A stretch of 64,000 nucleotides of DNA from Acidobacteriota bacterium (GTDB lineage Bacteria > Acidobacteriota > Blastocatellia > Pyrinomonadales > Pyrinomonadaceae). The notes under the pieces are model-generated. The model had not been told where the DNA came from. It worked only from the letters and a program-made list of their open reading frames with translations, and did not search any database. The stretch covers positions 11,063 through 75,062 of the forward strand of contig JAEZIT010000128.1 of assembly GCA_023436495.1 (NCBI GenBank), in the 5' to 3' direction. The position numbers and the translations under genes are program-made. Below, in pieces: positions 27,815-36,280 of this stretch. Numbering within the stretch: position 1 is the first letter of the stretch; the number at the start of each line of letters is the position of its first letter.

Positions 27815-29110
27815 ATGGAGATCCCTTTTTCTTCGCGAGTCGCCGGAACGGTCCGGTTGCCGGGTGATAAATCCATATCGCATCGCGCCGCCATGTTCGC
27901 GGCAATCGCTGACGGTACGACACGTATCAGGAATTTTGCCACAAGCGTGGATTGCGGTTCGACGTTGGACTGTCTCGAGGCACTCGGTGTTCCGGTCAGC
28001 CGGAACGGCACGTCCGTAGAAATACGCGGCGTGGGCAAAAGGGGCCTCAAGAAGCCCGAAGCACCGCTCGACTGCGGTAACAGCGGCACGACAATGCGGC
28101 TGATGGCGGGAATTTTGGCGGGACAGCGATTTGAGAGCGTGATGACCGGCGACGAATCGCTGCGGAGCCGTCCAATGAAACGCGTGATCGAACCCCTAAC
28201 GGCAATGGGCGCCCCCATACGTTCGGTCGAAGGCCGCGCGCCGCTCACGATCAGAGGAAATAATCCATTGACTGCGATCGATCACACGTTAAAGGTCGCA
28301 TCCGCACAGATAAAATCCTGCGTTTTACTCGCCGGCCTCAATGCATCCGGCATCACCTCCGTCACGGAGCCCGTCGCCACGCGCGATCATACGGAGCGGA
28401 TGCTGCGATGGTTCGGCGTCGATGTTCGCGAAGAGCACACTGAGACGGGAAAGATCACATCCGTCAGCGGTGAATCGCTATTGACGGCACGCGATCTTTA
28501 CGTGCCAGGCGATGTATCGTCCGCGGCATTCTTCGCCGTTGCGGCCGCATGTCTTCCGAATTCGGACCTAACACTCCTAAATGTAGGGCTTAATCCGACC
28601 CGCACCGCCTCGATAGACGTCATTCGGGAATTCGGTGCAAATATTCGGCTCAGCGATTCCCAGGCGGCGTCAAATGAACCTTCGGGCGATATCCGCATAA
28701 CGGGAAATTCGAAACTCTCCGGCGGCAAACGGCTCGCAGGGGACATTATTGCGAACCTTATAGATGAAGTACCGATCCTGGCAGTTTTGGGCACGCAGGC
28801 GGACGGCGGGCTGGAGATCCGTGATGCCGCCGAACTTCGGGTAAAGGAATCAGACCGCATTGCGACCGTCGTCGACAACCTCCGGCGAATGGGGGCGTCC
28901 GTAGAAGAATTTCCCGACGGGCTGCGGGTCGAGCGATCGCGTCTGAGGCCGGCCGCGCTCGATTCATTCGGTGATCATCGCATTGCCATGGCATTTGCGG
29001 TGGCGGCCCTGTTTACTGACGGCAAATCCGTCATTCGTGGAGCGGAGTGTGTGGATGTGTCGTTTCCCGGGTTTTTCGACGTTTTGGGTGAGATCGCCGA
29101 GAGGGGATAA
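27815..29110 (+). CDS. aroA: EPSP synthase
   Basis: A 431-residue 3-phosphoshikimate 1-carboxyvinyltransferase, joining shikimate-3-phosphate and PEP. The motifs are LPGDKSISHRA at residue 14, CGNSGTTMRL near 89, and LRVKESDRIA near 345 for PEP and phosphate binding. The pattern is closer to the Bacillus-type branch than to E. coli; the active-site Gly in GNSGTT is retained. The TAA stop is immediately followed by the ATG of the shikimate kinase gene, so the two form an operon. Confidence 0.94.
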   Translation: MEIPFSSRVAGTVRLPGDKSISHRAAMFAAIADGTTRIRNFATSVDCGSTLDCLEALGVPVSRNGTSVEIRGVGKRGLKKPEAPLDCGNSGTTMRLMAGILAGQRFESVMTGDESLRSRPMKRVIEPLTAMGAPIRSVEGRAPLTIRGNNPLTAIDHTLKVASAQIKSCVLLAGLNASGITSVTEPVATRDHTERMLRWFGVDVREEHTETGKITSVSGESLLTARDLYVPGDVSSAAFFAVAAACLPNSDLTLLNVGLNPTRTASIDVIREFGANIRLSDSQAASNEPSGDIRITGNSKLSGGKRLAGDIIANLIDEVPILAVLGTQADGGLEIRDAAELRVKESDRIATVVDNLRRMGASVEEFPDGLRVERSRLRPAALDSFGDHRIAMAFAVAALFTDGKSVIRGAECVDVSFPGFFDVLGEIAERG

Positions 29111-29626
29111 ATGGAGACCATTCCGCATATTGCACTTACGGGTTTCATGGGTGTCGGCAAATCTAGTGTCGCGCGTCATCTGTCAAATCTTCTCAAATTT
29201 CCCAAACTCGACCTGGACACGGCCATCGAAGAGGCAGAAGCCCGTAAGATTCACGAGATAATTGCGGCCGACGGCATCGATGCGTACAGGCGTATCGAAA
29301 CCGTGACGCTGCGGCGGATATTGAGTTCCGAGGAAGTGCGGATCTTGTCGCTTGGCGGCGGCACATGGACGATAGCCGAAAACCGGGAACTGATCCGTTC
29401 GCACGGGTTTACGAGCATCTGGCTCGAAGCCAGTTTCGATCACTGTTGGAGAAATATTTGCGGTTCGCGAAAGGAACGCCCGCTGGCAAAGGACAAAGAG
29501 GCTGCACGCGAGCTATTTATCTCAAGGCAAAAGGATTACTGCCTTGCGGACTGGCATTTTGTGATCAAGCCCGGCGACACTTCCTATGATGTCGCACACC
29601 GTATATTCGATGAACTAATTCCCTAA
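29111..29626 (+). CDS. aroK: Shikimate kinase
   Basis: A 171-residue P-loop kinase making shikimate-3-phosphate, the substrate of AroA. Motifs are GFMGVGKSS (Walker A), LDLDTAIEE with the shikimate-binding Asp, YRRIETVTL, and SLGGGTW (Walker B-like, usually GGG). The lid Arg lies in SRKERPLAKD. The start abuts the aroA stop. Confidence 0.9.
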   Translation: METIPHIALTGFMGVGKSSVARHLSNLLKFPKLDLDTAIEEAEARKIHEIIAADGIDAYRRIETVTLRRILSSEEVRILSLGGGTWTIAENRELIRSHGFTSIWLEASFDHCWRNICGSRKERPLAKDKEAARELFISRQKDYCLADWHFVIKPGDTSYDVAHRIFDELIP

Positions 29627-29796
29627 GCGTTGAAAATAATCATTGTAAAATACGCATCGATATAAGAATATTATTTTGACAGATCATAACAAGTCTTCCC
29701 GATTTGGAGATTGCGCTGAAATCGACCACCTTGCCGTTTAAGACCGATCAGCGAACCGGTTCGAAATTAATTTAGTCACAATATCCAGGAGGAAAA

Positions 29797-30279
29797 ATGA
29801 AAATCAAATTTCTAACAGTCCTAACTTTGGGCGTGGCCCTGTTCATTAGTGCGTGCGGCGGAAAAAGCGACGCCGACGTACAAAAGGCCGCTGCTGACAA
29901 ACTGAGAGCGGATAATGTCGCCGGAGCGACAGTTACTGTGAAGGACGGCGTTGCGACCCTCACCGGCGAAGTGGCCGATGCGGCGACAAAAACAAAGGCG
30001 GAAACGTCAGCGAAGGTTGAAGGTGTTAAATCGGTCGTGAATAATCTCACGGTCAAGCCGCTTCCGACACCGCCGCCGGCAGCACCCGACCCGATGATCA
30101 AAACAGCGATCGAAGATGGATTCAAGAAAGCCGGCTGTACCGGAGCGACCGTCGAAGTTATGAACGGCGTCGCAACGCTGCGCGGGACGGTTCCAAAGGG
30201 CAAGCTAGGTGAATGCGTCATGGCCGCCAACCAGGCGAAGCCCAATCGCGTTGACAACCAACTCGCCGAGGCTAAATAA
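29797..30279 (+). CDS. BON-domain lipoprotein
   Basis: A 160-residue protein with a lipoprotein signal ending at FISAC (Cys 20). Two BON domains follow: GATVTVKDGVATLTGEV and GATVEVMNGVATLRGTV mark the repeated strand-strand units, joined by a Pro-rich linker. BON domains bind phospholipid or periplasmic ligands in OsmY-type stress proteins. AGGAGG precedes the ATG. It is followed 17 bp later by a BON/LysM gene and is probably co-transcribed. Confidence 0.85.
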   Translation: MKIKFLTVLTLGVALFISACGGKSDADVQKAAADKLRADNVAGATVTVKDGVATLTGEVADAATKTKAETSAKVEGVKSVVNNLTVKPLPTPPPAAPDPMIKTAIEDGFKKAGCTGATVEVMNGVATLRGTVPKGKLGECVMAANQAKPNRVDNQLAEAK

Positions 30280-30296
30280 CAAGGAGGATCATTAAA

Positions 30297-30677
30297 ATGT
30301 CTGTACAGGAAAAATATCAAACACTCATTGACCTCGCGAACCAGAACGGAACGAGCGTTTCGCTCAGCGAAGCCGACGGCGTGCTTCATATCGACGGTAC
30401 TGCCCCGAATGATGCCGCAAAACAACAATTATGGGACGAATATAACCGTATCGATCCGGACTATCGTTCGGGCGACCTCGTCCTGAACATCACGTCAGCG
30501 GGCGGTGCCGCTGGCGGCGGGTCGACCACATACACGGTCGTCTCCGGCGACAGCTTAAGTAAGATCGGCTCGAAATACGGCGTAAGCTGGCAACAGATCT
30601 TCGAAGCAAATCGCGACAAGATCGACGATCCGGACAAGATCTTTCCGGGCCAGGAACTGACGATTCCGCAGGGGTAG
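30297..30677 (+). CDS. BON-LysM protein (Kbp/YgaU-like)
   Basis: A 126-residue protein with an N-terminal BON-like fold (SVSLSEADGVLHIDGTAP), a Gly-rich hinge, and a C-terminal LysM domain (TYTVVSGDSLSKIGSKYG, IFPGQELTIP). The arrangement is that of E. coli Kbp (YgaU), a potassium-binding protein of about 150 residues. There is no signal peptide, as in Kbp. AAGGAGG precedes the ATG. A role in potassium or osmotic stress is an inference from architecture. Confidence 0.82.
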   Translation: MSVQEKYQTLIDLANQNGTSVSLSEADGVLHIDGTAPNDAAKQQLWDEYNRIDPDYRSGDLVLNITSAGGAAGGGSTTYTVVSGDSLSKIGSKYGVSWQQIFEANRDKIDDPDKIFPGQELTIPQG

Positions 30678-30702
30678 GCTGCAAATTCCGGTTTGATGGG
30701 AG

Positions 30703-30734
30703 CGCCCCGGCCGTTTAGCGGTTCGGGGCGTTTT
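30703..30734 (+). terminator. Rho-independent terminator after BON-LysM gene
   Basis: Stem CGCCCCG/CGGGGCG with an inner CCG/CGG extension is followed by TTTT on the plus strand. It ends the BON operon exactly at the 3' end of the facing ArsR gene. Confidence 0.75.
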
Positions 30735-31057
30735 CAATTTTCGAGATCGTTCTTAAGACGTGTCAGCAGTTCGACCGACGGTGAGGCATATTTATTTATC
30801 CAGCGATCATAGATACCGCGAATCGGCGCGACATCCAGATAATTCCAGCGGACGCGGCCTTCCTTCTTGGCGATCACCAATCCCGCCCTCTCCAGAACGC
30901 CCAGGTGCTGCATCACCGTGCATCTATCGAGTTCGGCAAACTGTCCGCAAATATCACCAGTCGTTCTCGGCTCGTCCTTCAGCAGGTCAAGGATCTCGCG
31001 CCGCCGCTCGTCGGCCAATGCTTTGTAGATCAGATCATCGGTTTTTTTCCTTGACAT
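30734..31057 (-). CDS. ArsR-family transcriptional repressor
   Basis: A 107-residue winged-helix regulator. The DNA-binding part spans about residues 10-75 (ALADERRREILDLLK, then CTVMQHLGVLERAGLV as recognition helix, and the wing KKEGRVRWNYLDV). It belongs to the subgroup that regulates SRPBCC genes rather than metal resistance, since no metal-binding Cys pair is seen. It is divergent from such a gene. A perfect palindrome overlaps its own start codon, which predicts autorepression. Confidence 0.88.
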   Translation of the reverse strand: MSRKKTDDLIYKALADERRREILDLLKDEPRTTGDICGQFAELDRCTVMQHLGVLERAGLVIAKKEGRVRWNYLDVAPIRGIYDRWINKYASPSVELLTRLKNDLEN

Positions 31058-31080
31058 GTTATAAAACTATAACATATAAT
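31051..31080 (+). promoter_or_regulatory. Consensus sigma-70 promoter for SRPBCC gene
   Basis: TTGACA at 31051-31056 and TATAAT at 31075-31080 are both exact consensus hexamers with an 18-bp spacer, pointing to the SRPBCC gene about 70 bp downstream. The spacer is filled by the ArsR palindrome. Confidence 0.8.
31056..31075. promoter_or_regulatory. Palindromic operator of the ArsR repressor
   Basis: ATGTTATA-AAAC-TATAACAT is a perfect 8-4-8 inverted repeat between the -35 and -10 of the rightward promoter, and includes the repressor's own start codon (31055-31057). Binding would block both directions. This agrees with family behaviour; binding itself is inferred. Confidence 0.75.
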
Positions 31081-31151
31081 CGGCGCCTTAGTAAATGGGC
31101 ATAAGCCAATTTCGGCAGATATTTTAGGAATCATACAAGGAGCCAATGACT

Positions 31152-31649
31152 ATGGAACTAAATTTCAAAGTACAGACAAAGATACTCAAACCCGTGTCCG
31201 AAGTGTTCAGTGCGGTGCAAGATCCGCAAAAGCTTAGCGGATATTTCACGACCGGCGGCGCGAGCGGGCCGCTGAACGAGGGTACGACGGTTTATTGGGC
31301 GTTCGCCGATAATCCCGGCGATGAGAAAAACTCGTTCCCGGTGACAGTCAAGGAAGTCGTTAAGAACGAGAAGATCGTCCTCGGGTGGCAGGGAGCCAAG
31401 GACCTGGACACGGTGGTCGAAATGGAGTTTGATAAGGCCGGCGATTCGGCGACGATCGTTCGAATAAGCGAGACCGGCTGGCGTGAAAATCAGCAGGACC
31501 TCGAAAGCTCATACCTGAACTGCATGGGCTGGACGCAGATGCTTTGCTGTCTTAAAGCCTTTACGGAATATGACATAAACCTTCGCAAAGGAGCGTTTGA
31601 AGGCCTCTACAGCGCGCAGGACAATAAAGGCTCTGCGGAAGCAGCTTAA
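31152..31649 (+). CDS. SRPBCC (AHSA1-like) domain protein
   Basis: A 165-residue START/Bet v 1-type fold. ATG 31152 is preferred over ATG 31146 because AAGGAG lies nine bases before it. The opening (FKVQTKILKPVSEVFSAVQDP) and central Trp motif (IVLGWQG) match the AHSA1/SRPBCC family, which forms a hydrophobic ligand pocket. The ligand is unknown. It is controlled by the divergent ArsR-type repressor, a common pairing in which the two genes form one unit. Confidence 0.85.
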   Translation: MELNFKVQTKILKPVSEVFSAVQDPQKLSGYFTTGGASGPLNEGTTVYWAFADNPGDEKNSFPVTVKEVVKNEKIVLGWQGAKDLDTVVEMEFDKAGDSATIVRISETGWRENQQDLESSYLNCMGWTQMLCCLKAFTEYDINLRKGAFEGLYSAQDNKGSAEAA

Positions 31650-31655
31650 GCTGCT

Positions 31656-31703
31656 GAGGCGCGCTCGCGGCAAGCGGTTATCCGTCCGCCGTGAGCGCGC
31701 CTC
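31656..31703. terminator. Long hairpin after SRPBCC gene
   Basis: A 16-bp stem (GAGGCGCGCTCGCGGC with one wobble pair) plus an inner GCGG/CCGT stem lies seven bases after the stop codon. There is no T run, so it may stabilise the 3' end rather than terminate. Confidence 0.5.
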
Positions 31704-31747
31704 AAACGTATTAGCAACGTCCGTTGAATTTTGCTACATTTCTCTTA

Positions 31748-33325
31748 ATGTCTCTGGAAACGGACTTTGTCGTCATCGGCAGCGGCGTCGCCGGGCTTCG
31801 GGCGTCGATCGAGCTTGCCTCCGCCGGTGGAAAGGTGACGGTCCTGACCAAGGACAAGGCCAGCGAATCAAATTCCGAATATGCGCAAGGCGGCATCGCA
31901 GTCGTGCTTGCCGAAGACGACACCGCTGTCCTCCACGAAGAAGACACGTTGATTGCGGGTGCCGGCCTCTGTGACGAAGCGGCTGTCGAGATCCTCGTAA
32001 GCGAAGGCACGCGTTACATCAAACAGCTTATAGATTGGGGCACGGAATTCGACCGCGAAGGCGGCAGGCTCGTGTTTACGCAGGAAGCCGCGCATTCGCG
32101 GCGGCGCATTCTGCACGCCCACGGCGATTCCACAGGTAAGGAGATCGTTCGCTCGCTGATCGCTCGTGCGGGAATTGAACGATCGATAAATCTGATGCCG
32201 TTCTCGACGACGGAAAACCTGCTCGTCGACGACGGCCGGTGCGTTGGTGTGCGCTTCCTGGACCCGATCCTGCGAGCACCGCGCGATATTTACGCAAAGG
32301 CCGTGATCGTTTGCACGGGCGGAGCCGGCCAGCTTTTTCAGCACACGACAAATCCGCCGGTCGCGACGGGCGACGGCATGGCAATGGCATACTTTGCCGG
32401 GGCCGAGATGGCGGATATGGAGTTCATACAGTTTCATCCGACGGCACTCAGCCTTGAGGACGCTCCGCGTTTTTTGCTCAGCGAAGCAATGCGCGGCGAA
32501 GGCGGAATCTTGCGAAACAAATTCGGTGAGCGATTTATGTCGCGATACGATGAACGTCAGGAGTTGGCCCCGCGTGATATTGTCAGCCGGTCGATCGTCG
32601 CCGAAATGCGACGGACCGGCACGCGCAACGTTTTCCTCGATATGACGGCTCTCGATGCCGAATTTCTGAGACACCGGTTCCCGAAGATATACGAAACGTG
32701 CCGCCATTTCGGGCTCGACATTACGACTGACCTTTTGCCGGTTTCGCCGGCCTCGCATTATTGCATGGGCGGTGTTCGGACGGACCTCTGGGGACGCTCG
32801 ACCGTTCCCGGTTTATATGCCGCCGGCGAGGTTGCATCCACAGGCGTCCACGGCGCGAATCGGCTTGCGTCAAATTCGCTTCTCGAAGGCCTTGTCTTCG
32901 GTGCACGAGCGGGTGAGGCCGCGGCGAAAGACACTGTCGGCGGTCGCGTACAGAATCGCGGCAGCGGTAACGATCATTCGAGTTCGCGGTCCGATTCGAC
33001 GATAGCGACCGCTGTTCGAAAGCGTATCAAGCGTGTGATGTGGGAACGCGTAGGGATACTTCGCGACCGCGAATCGCTGCGGTCGGCACTTCGCGAATTC
33101 GGCCAGATGGCACAGGGAAGCCTCAGCACGTCGTCACGGAACTTCGTGACGCTTGCCACGCTCGTTGCGACGGCAGCATTGTGGCGCGAAGAGTCGCGTG
33201 GCGGGCATTTCCGCACCGATTTCCCGGAACAAAGTGAAGATTGGCGTGTCCATTCCGTGCAGAGCTCCGATGCGGTGATCCATTCCGCAAAACGAATCAA
33301 TTTTAATGCCGGCATTGGGGTATAA
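31748..33325 (+). CDS. nadB: L-aspartate oxidase
   Basis: A 525-residue flavoprotein oxidising L-aspartate to iminoaspartate for quinolinate and NAD synthesis. FAD fold is GSGVAGLRA at residue 11; the family signatures are SEYAQGGIAVV, HSRRRILHAHGDSTG, and SPASHYCMGGVR, followed by GEVASTGVHGANRLASNSLLEG-type sequence. ATG 31748 is used; an upstream TTG at 31724 lacks support. NadA and NadC are not in the window. The gene stands upstream of the acyl-CoA ligase with a 46-bp gap. Confidence 0.93.
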   Translation: MSLETDFVVIGSGVAGLRASIELASAGGKVTVLTKDKASESNSEYAQGGIAVVLAEDDTAVLHEEDTLIAGAGLCDEAAVEILVSEGTRYIKQLIDWGTEFDREGGRLVFTQEAAHSRRRILHAHGDSTGKEIVRSLIARAGIERSINLMPFSTTENLLVDDGRCVGVRFLDPILRAPRDIYAKAVIVCTGGAGQLFQHTTNPPVATGDGMAMAYFAGAEMADMEFIQFHPTALSLEDAPRFLLSEAMRGEGGILRNKFGERFMSRYDERQELAPRDIVSRSIVAEMRRTGTRNVFLDMTALDAEFLRHRFPKIYETCRHFGLDITTDLLPVSPASHYCMGGVRTDLWGRSTVPGLYAAGEVASTGVHGANRLASNSLLEGLVFGARAGEAAAKDTVGGRVQNRGSGNDHSSSRSDSTIATAVRKRIKRVMWERVGILRDRESLRSALREFGQMAQGSLSTSSRNFVTLATLVATAALWREESRGGHFRTDFPEQSEDWRVHSVQSSDAVIHSAKRINFNAGIGV

Positions 33326-33371
33326 TAGATCTAGCCTTAAATTCACCTCGAAACAAATTTGTCCTTTGTCT

Positions 33372-34970
33372 ATGGAAAACAGCGCAACCACACTTAATCT
33401 CGCCACGATGATCGAACATCACGCGAGACTATCTCCGCAGAAGGAAGCCTTTATTTGGAACGACATGCGTATGACCTACGGCGAGCTTGACGCGCTGAGC
33501 AACCGCGTCGCGAACGCGCTCGGGTCGATGGGTATCGGCTACGGCGACAAGGTCGCACTGAGTTGTCCTAACTTGCCGTATTTTCCCATCGTCTACTACG
33601 GAATAATTAAGGCCGGCGCCGTCGTCGTTCCGCTCAGCGTACTCTTTAAACCGCGGGAAGTCGCCTATCATTTGCAGGATTCGGATGCGAAGGCCGTTTT
33701 CGTTTTTGAAGGTACACCGGAGCTGCCGCTCGGGCAAATGGTCAAGGAAGGGTTCGAACAGGTCGAATCCTGCCGTGAACTTATCGTTATGACGGCCGAT
33801 AAAATGGGCCCGAGCCCGTTTCCGGAACATAAAACACTGACGCAGCTCGTCTTTGACAAGTCGGACAAATTCGCCGTTTACCCGACGCGTCCGGACGACA
33901 CGTGCGCGATCCTTTACACTTCCGGCACGACCGGCCAGCCGAAAGGTGCGGAACTTACGCACCTGAACCTGATGTCGAACGTGACGACGACGTACCTCGT
34001 ACACCTGCCGGTGCTGGATTTTACCGACGGCGAGCAGAAAACATGCCTGATCACCTTGCCGCTGTTCCATACGACCGGTCAGACGGTGCAGATGAATACC
34101 AATATGTACGCAGGCAGCCGCTGCGTCCTGCTGCCGAGGTTCGATCCCAAGGCCGCCCTCGAGGCGATGGAACGCGAAAAGGTGAATTTCTGGGTCGGTG
34201 TACCGACAATGTACTGGGCTCTGCTGCGCTATGCCGAAGAATCAGGCGCGGACATCAGCGGAATCAGAGAAAATATGAAGGTATGCTCGTCCGGCGGGGC
34301 ACCGATGCCGGTCGAGGTCATGAAGGCTTTCGAAGAAAAATTCGACGTCCGCGTAATGGAAGGCTACGGACTTTCGGAAACGTCGCCGCTGGCATGCTTT
34401 AACCATTTTGAAAAGCCTTCGAAACCGGGAACTGTCGGGCAGGCGATCTTCGGTGTCGAGGTTAAGTGCTTCGACGACAATGATAAAGAAGTGCCGCGCG
34501 GCGAGCGCGGTGAGTTGGTGATTCGCGGCACCAACGTTATGAAGGGATATTACAAACGCCCCGAAGCGACGGCCGAAGCTTTTCGCAGCGGATGGTTTCA
34601 CACAGGCGACATCGGGATAATTGACGATGAAGGCTATATTTCGATCGTCGACCGCAAAAAGGACATGATCCTGCGCGGCGGTTACAACGTATATCCGCGT
34701 GAACTCGAAGAAGTAATAATGACGCATCCTGCAATATCGCTATGTGCCGTCATCGGTGTCCCGGACGCACGCCTGGGCGAAGAAGTAAAGGCGTTTCTGG
34801 TATTGAAGGAAGGCCAGCAGCTGTCTGACGACGCGTTCTTGATCTGGTGCAAGGAACAGTTCGCGGCGAACAAATATCCGCGTTACGTCGAGTTTCGCGA
34901 CAGTCTCCCGATCGGAGCGACCGGCAAAATATTCAAACGCGCGCTCAAGGAAGAAGCGCGCGGCTCATAA
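33372..34970 (+). CDS. Long-chain acyl-CoA ligase-like AMP-forming enzyme
   Basis: A 532-residue adenylate-forming ligase. Motifs in order: YTSGTTGQPKGAE (ATP loop, near 182), EGYGLSETSP (A5), GWFHTGDIG (A7), DRKKDMILRGGYNVYP (A8 hinge) and the catalytic Lys in GATGKIFKR near the C-terminus. This set is typical of fatty acid CoA ligases; the chain length or an aromatic acid substrate cannot be read. It is followed within 11 bp by a cytochrome c gene. Confidence 0.88.
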   Translation: MENSATTLNLATMIEHHARLSPQKEAFIWNDMRMTYGELDALSNRVANALGSMGIGYGDKVALSCPNLPYFPIVYYGIIKAGAVVVPLSVLFKPREVAYHLQDSDAKAVFVFEGTPELPLGQMVKEGFEQVESCRELIVMTADKMGPSPFPEHKTLTQLVFDKSDKFAVYPTRPDDTCAILYTSGTTGQPKGAELTHLNLMSNVTTTYLVHLPVLDFTDGEQKTCLITLPLFHTTGQTVQMNTNMYAGSRCVLLPRFDPKAALEAMEREKVNFWVGVPTMYWALLRYAEESGADISGIRENMKVCSSGGAPMPVEVMKAFEEKFDVRVMEGYGLSETSPLACFNHFEKPSKPGTVGQAIFGVEVKCFDDNDKEVPRGERGELVIRGTNVMKGYYKRPEATAEAFRSGWFHTGDIGIIDDEGYISIVDRKKDMILRGGYNVYPRELEEVIMTHPAISLCAVIGVPDARLGEEVKAFLVLKEGQQLSDDAFLIWCKEQFAANKYPRYVEFRDSLPIGATGKIFKRALKEEARGS

Positions 34971-34981
34971 TTGTTATCAAG

Positions 34982-35338
34982 ATGTTTCGCATTAAACTTT
35001 TGGTCGTTTTTGTCTTTTCTATCGTCATTATGGCGGCATGCGTCGCCGGCGGTGCACAAAAAAACTACGTCATTGCCGACAGCCAATCGTACGAAGCCTC
35101 GCTTTACCGGCAGAATTGTGCAATCTGTCACGGTGCCGAAGGTGAAGGCAAAACACTCGCCGACGGCCGCGTAGTTCCCAGCCTCCGCTCCGGCAACTTC
35201 AAGATGAGAACTTCTGACGCAATATATAAACAGATCGCAGATGGCGGGAACGGGATGCTGCCATTTCGCCGAGCTCTTACAGAACGCGAGTTGAAGATGA
35301 TGACGGATTTTGTTCAAAAAGACCTGCGCGGCAATTAG
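34982..35338 (+). CDS. Exported c-type cytochrome
   Basis: A 118-residue single-heme cytochrome. A hydrophobic export signal ends near IMAAC, possibly a lipobox. CAICH is the heme-binding CxxCH, and the Met in NGMLPF is the probable sixth ligand. It would carry electrons in the periplasm. It starts 11 bp after the acyl-CoA ligase and is followed after 6 bp by an epimerase-like gene, so the three are likely one transcript. Confidence 0.85.
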   Translation: MFRIKLLVVFVFSIVIMAACVAGGAQKNYVIADSQSYEASLYRQNCAICHGAEGEGKTLADGRVVPSLRSGNFKMRTSDAIYKQIADGGNGMLPFRRALTERELKMMTDFVQKDLRGN

Positions 35339-35344
35339 ACGGTT

Positions 35345-36247
35345 ATGAAGGTCCTGATCACAGGCGCGAGCGGATTGATCGGAACTACTCTGCGGCAAAG
35401 ACTTGCCGCCAAAGGAGCGGAAGTGATAGTTGCCTCGCGAAGGCCGCCGACGCGTCCCGATCAGGTTCTTTGGGAACCGGACGGCGGTTTCGGCGACCAA
35501 GCTCTTGAGCAACTCAATGGCATCGACGCTGTCGTACATCTCGCCGGCGAGAACGTCGGCGAACGCTGGACCACCGAAAAGAAAAAGCGCATTTATGAAA
35601 GCCGGATCTTGGGCACACGGGCACTTGTTTCCTCACTTGAGAAACTAAGGCAAAGGCCAAAGGTCCTCGTTTCTGCGTCTGGCGTTATCTACGGCAGCCG
35701 CGGGGACGAGATGTTGACGGAGAATTCTTCCATCGGCGATACGTTTCTCGCAAAACTAACCGTCGATTGGGAAAAGGAAGCTCTCCGGGCAAAAGATTTA
35801 GGTGTTCGCGTGGTTTTGCCGCGCATCGGGCCGGTTTTGACGAAAGAGGGCGGAGCTCTCGGTAAGATGTTGATGCCGTTCAGCTTCGGACTCGGTGGCA
35901 TTGTCGGCAGCGGCCGCCAATGGATGGGATGGATCTCGCTCGAAGACTTGGTAAGGATCTTCGAATTTGCCATCGAAAATGAATCGCTGGATGGCGCGTA
36001 CAACGCCGCGTCGCCAAATCCCGTTACGAATGAGGAATTTACAAAGACGCTCGGCAGGGTTCTGCATCGTCCGACGGTGATGCCTTTGCCGGAATTCGCC
36101 GTGCGGCTGATGTTCGGCGAAATGGGCGAGGAACTGCTTCTCGGCAGTTACCGGCTTTATCCCGAACGGCTGCTTGAAGCCGGATTCGAATTCGAATATC
36201 CCGATCTCGAACCTGCGCTTCGGCACGCTCTGTCAGCGGGGAATTAA
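35345..36247 (+). CDS. TIGR01777-type NAD(P)-dependent epimerase-like SDR
   Basis: A 300-residue extended short-chain dehydrogenase. The dinucleotide fold is ITGASGLIGTTL at residue 4; VHLAGENVGERWT is the hallmark of the SDR39U1/YfcH branch; SASGVIYGSRGD carries the active-site region and the C-terminal DUF1731-type segment starts near AAS PNPVTNEEF. Substrate is unknown for this family. Overlapping promoter signals are not visible; co-transcribed with the cytochrome gene. Confidence 0.85.
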   Translation: MKVLITGASGLIGTTLRQRLAAKGAEVIVASRRPPTRPDQVLWEPDGGFGDQALEQLNGIDAVVHLAGENVGERWTTEKKKRIYESRILGTRALVSSLEKLRQRPKVLVSASGVIYGSRGDEMLTENSSIGDTFLAKLTVDWEKEALRAKDLGVRVVLPRIGPVLTKEGGALGKMLMPFSFGLGGIVGSGRQWMGWISLEDLVRIFEFAIENESLDGAYNAASPNPVTNEEFTKTLGRVLHRPTVMPLPEFAVRLMFGEMGEELLLGSYRLYPERLLEAGFEFEYPDLEPALRHALSAGN

Positions 36248-36280
36248 CGGCAAACCGTCGCCGAGCGACACACATCACAC

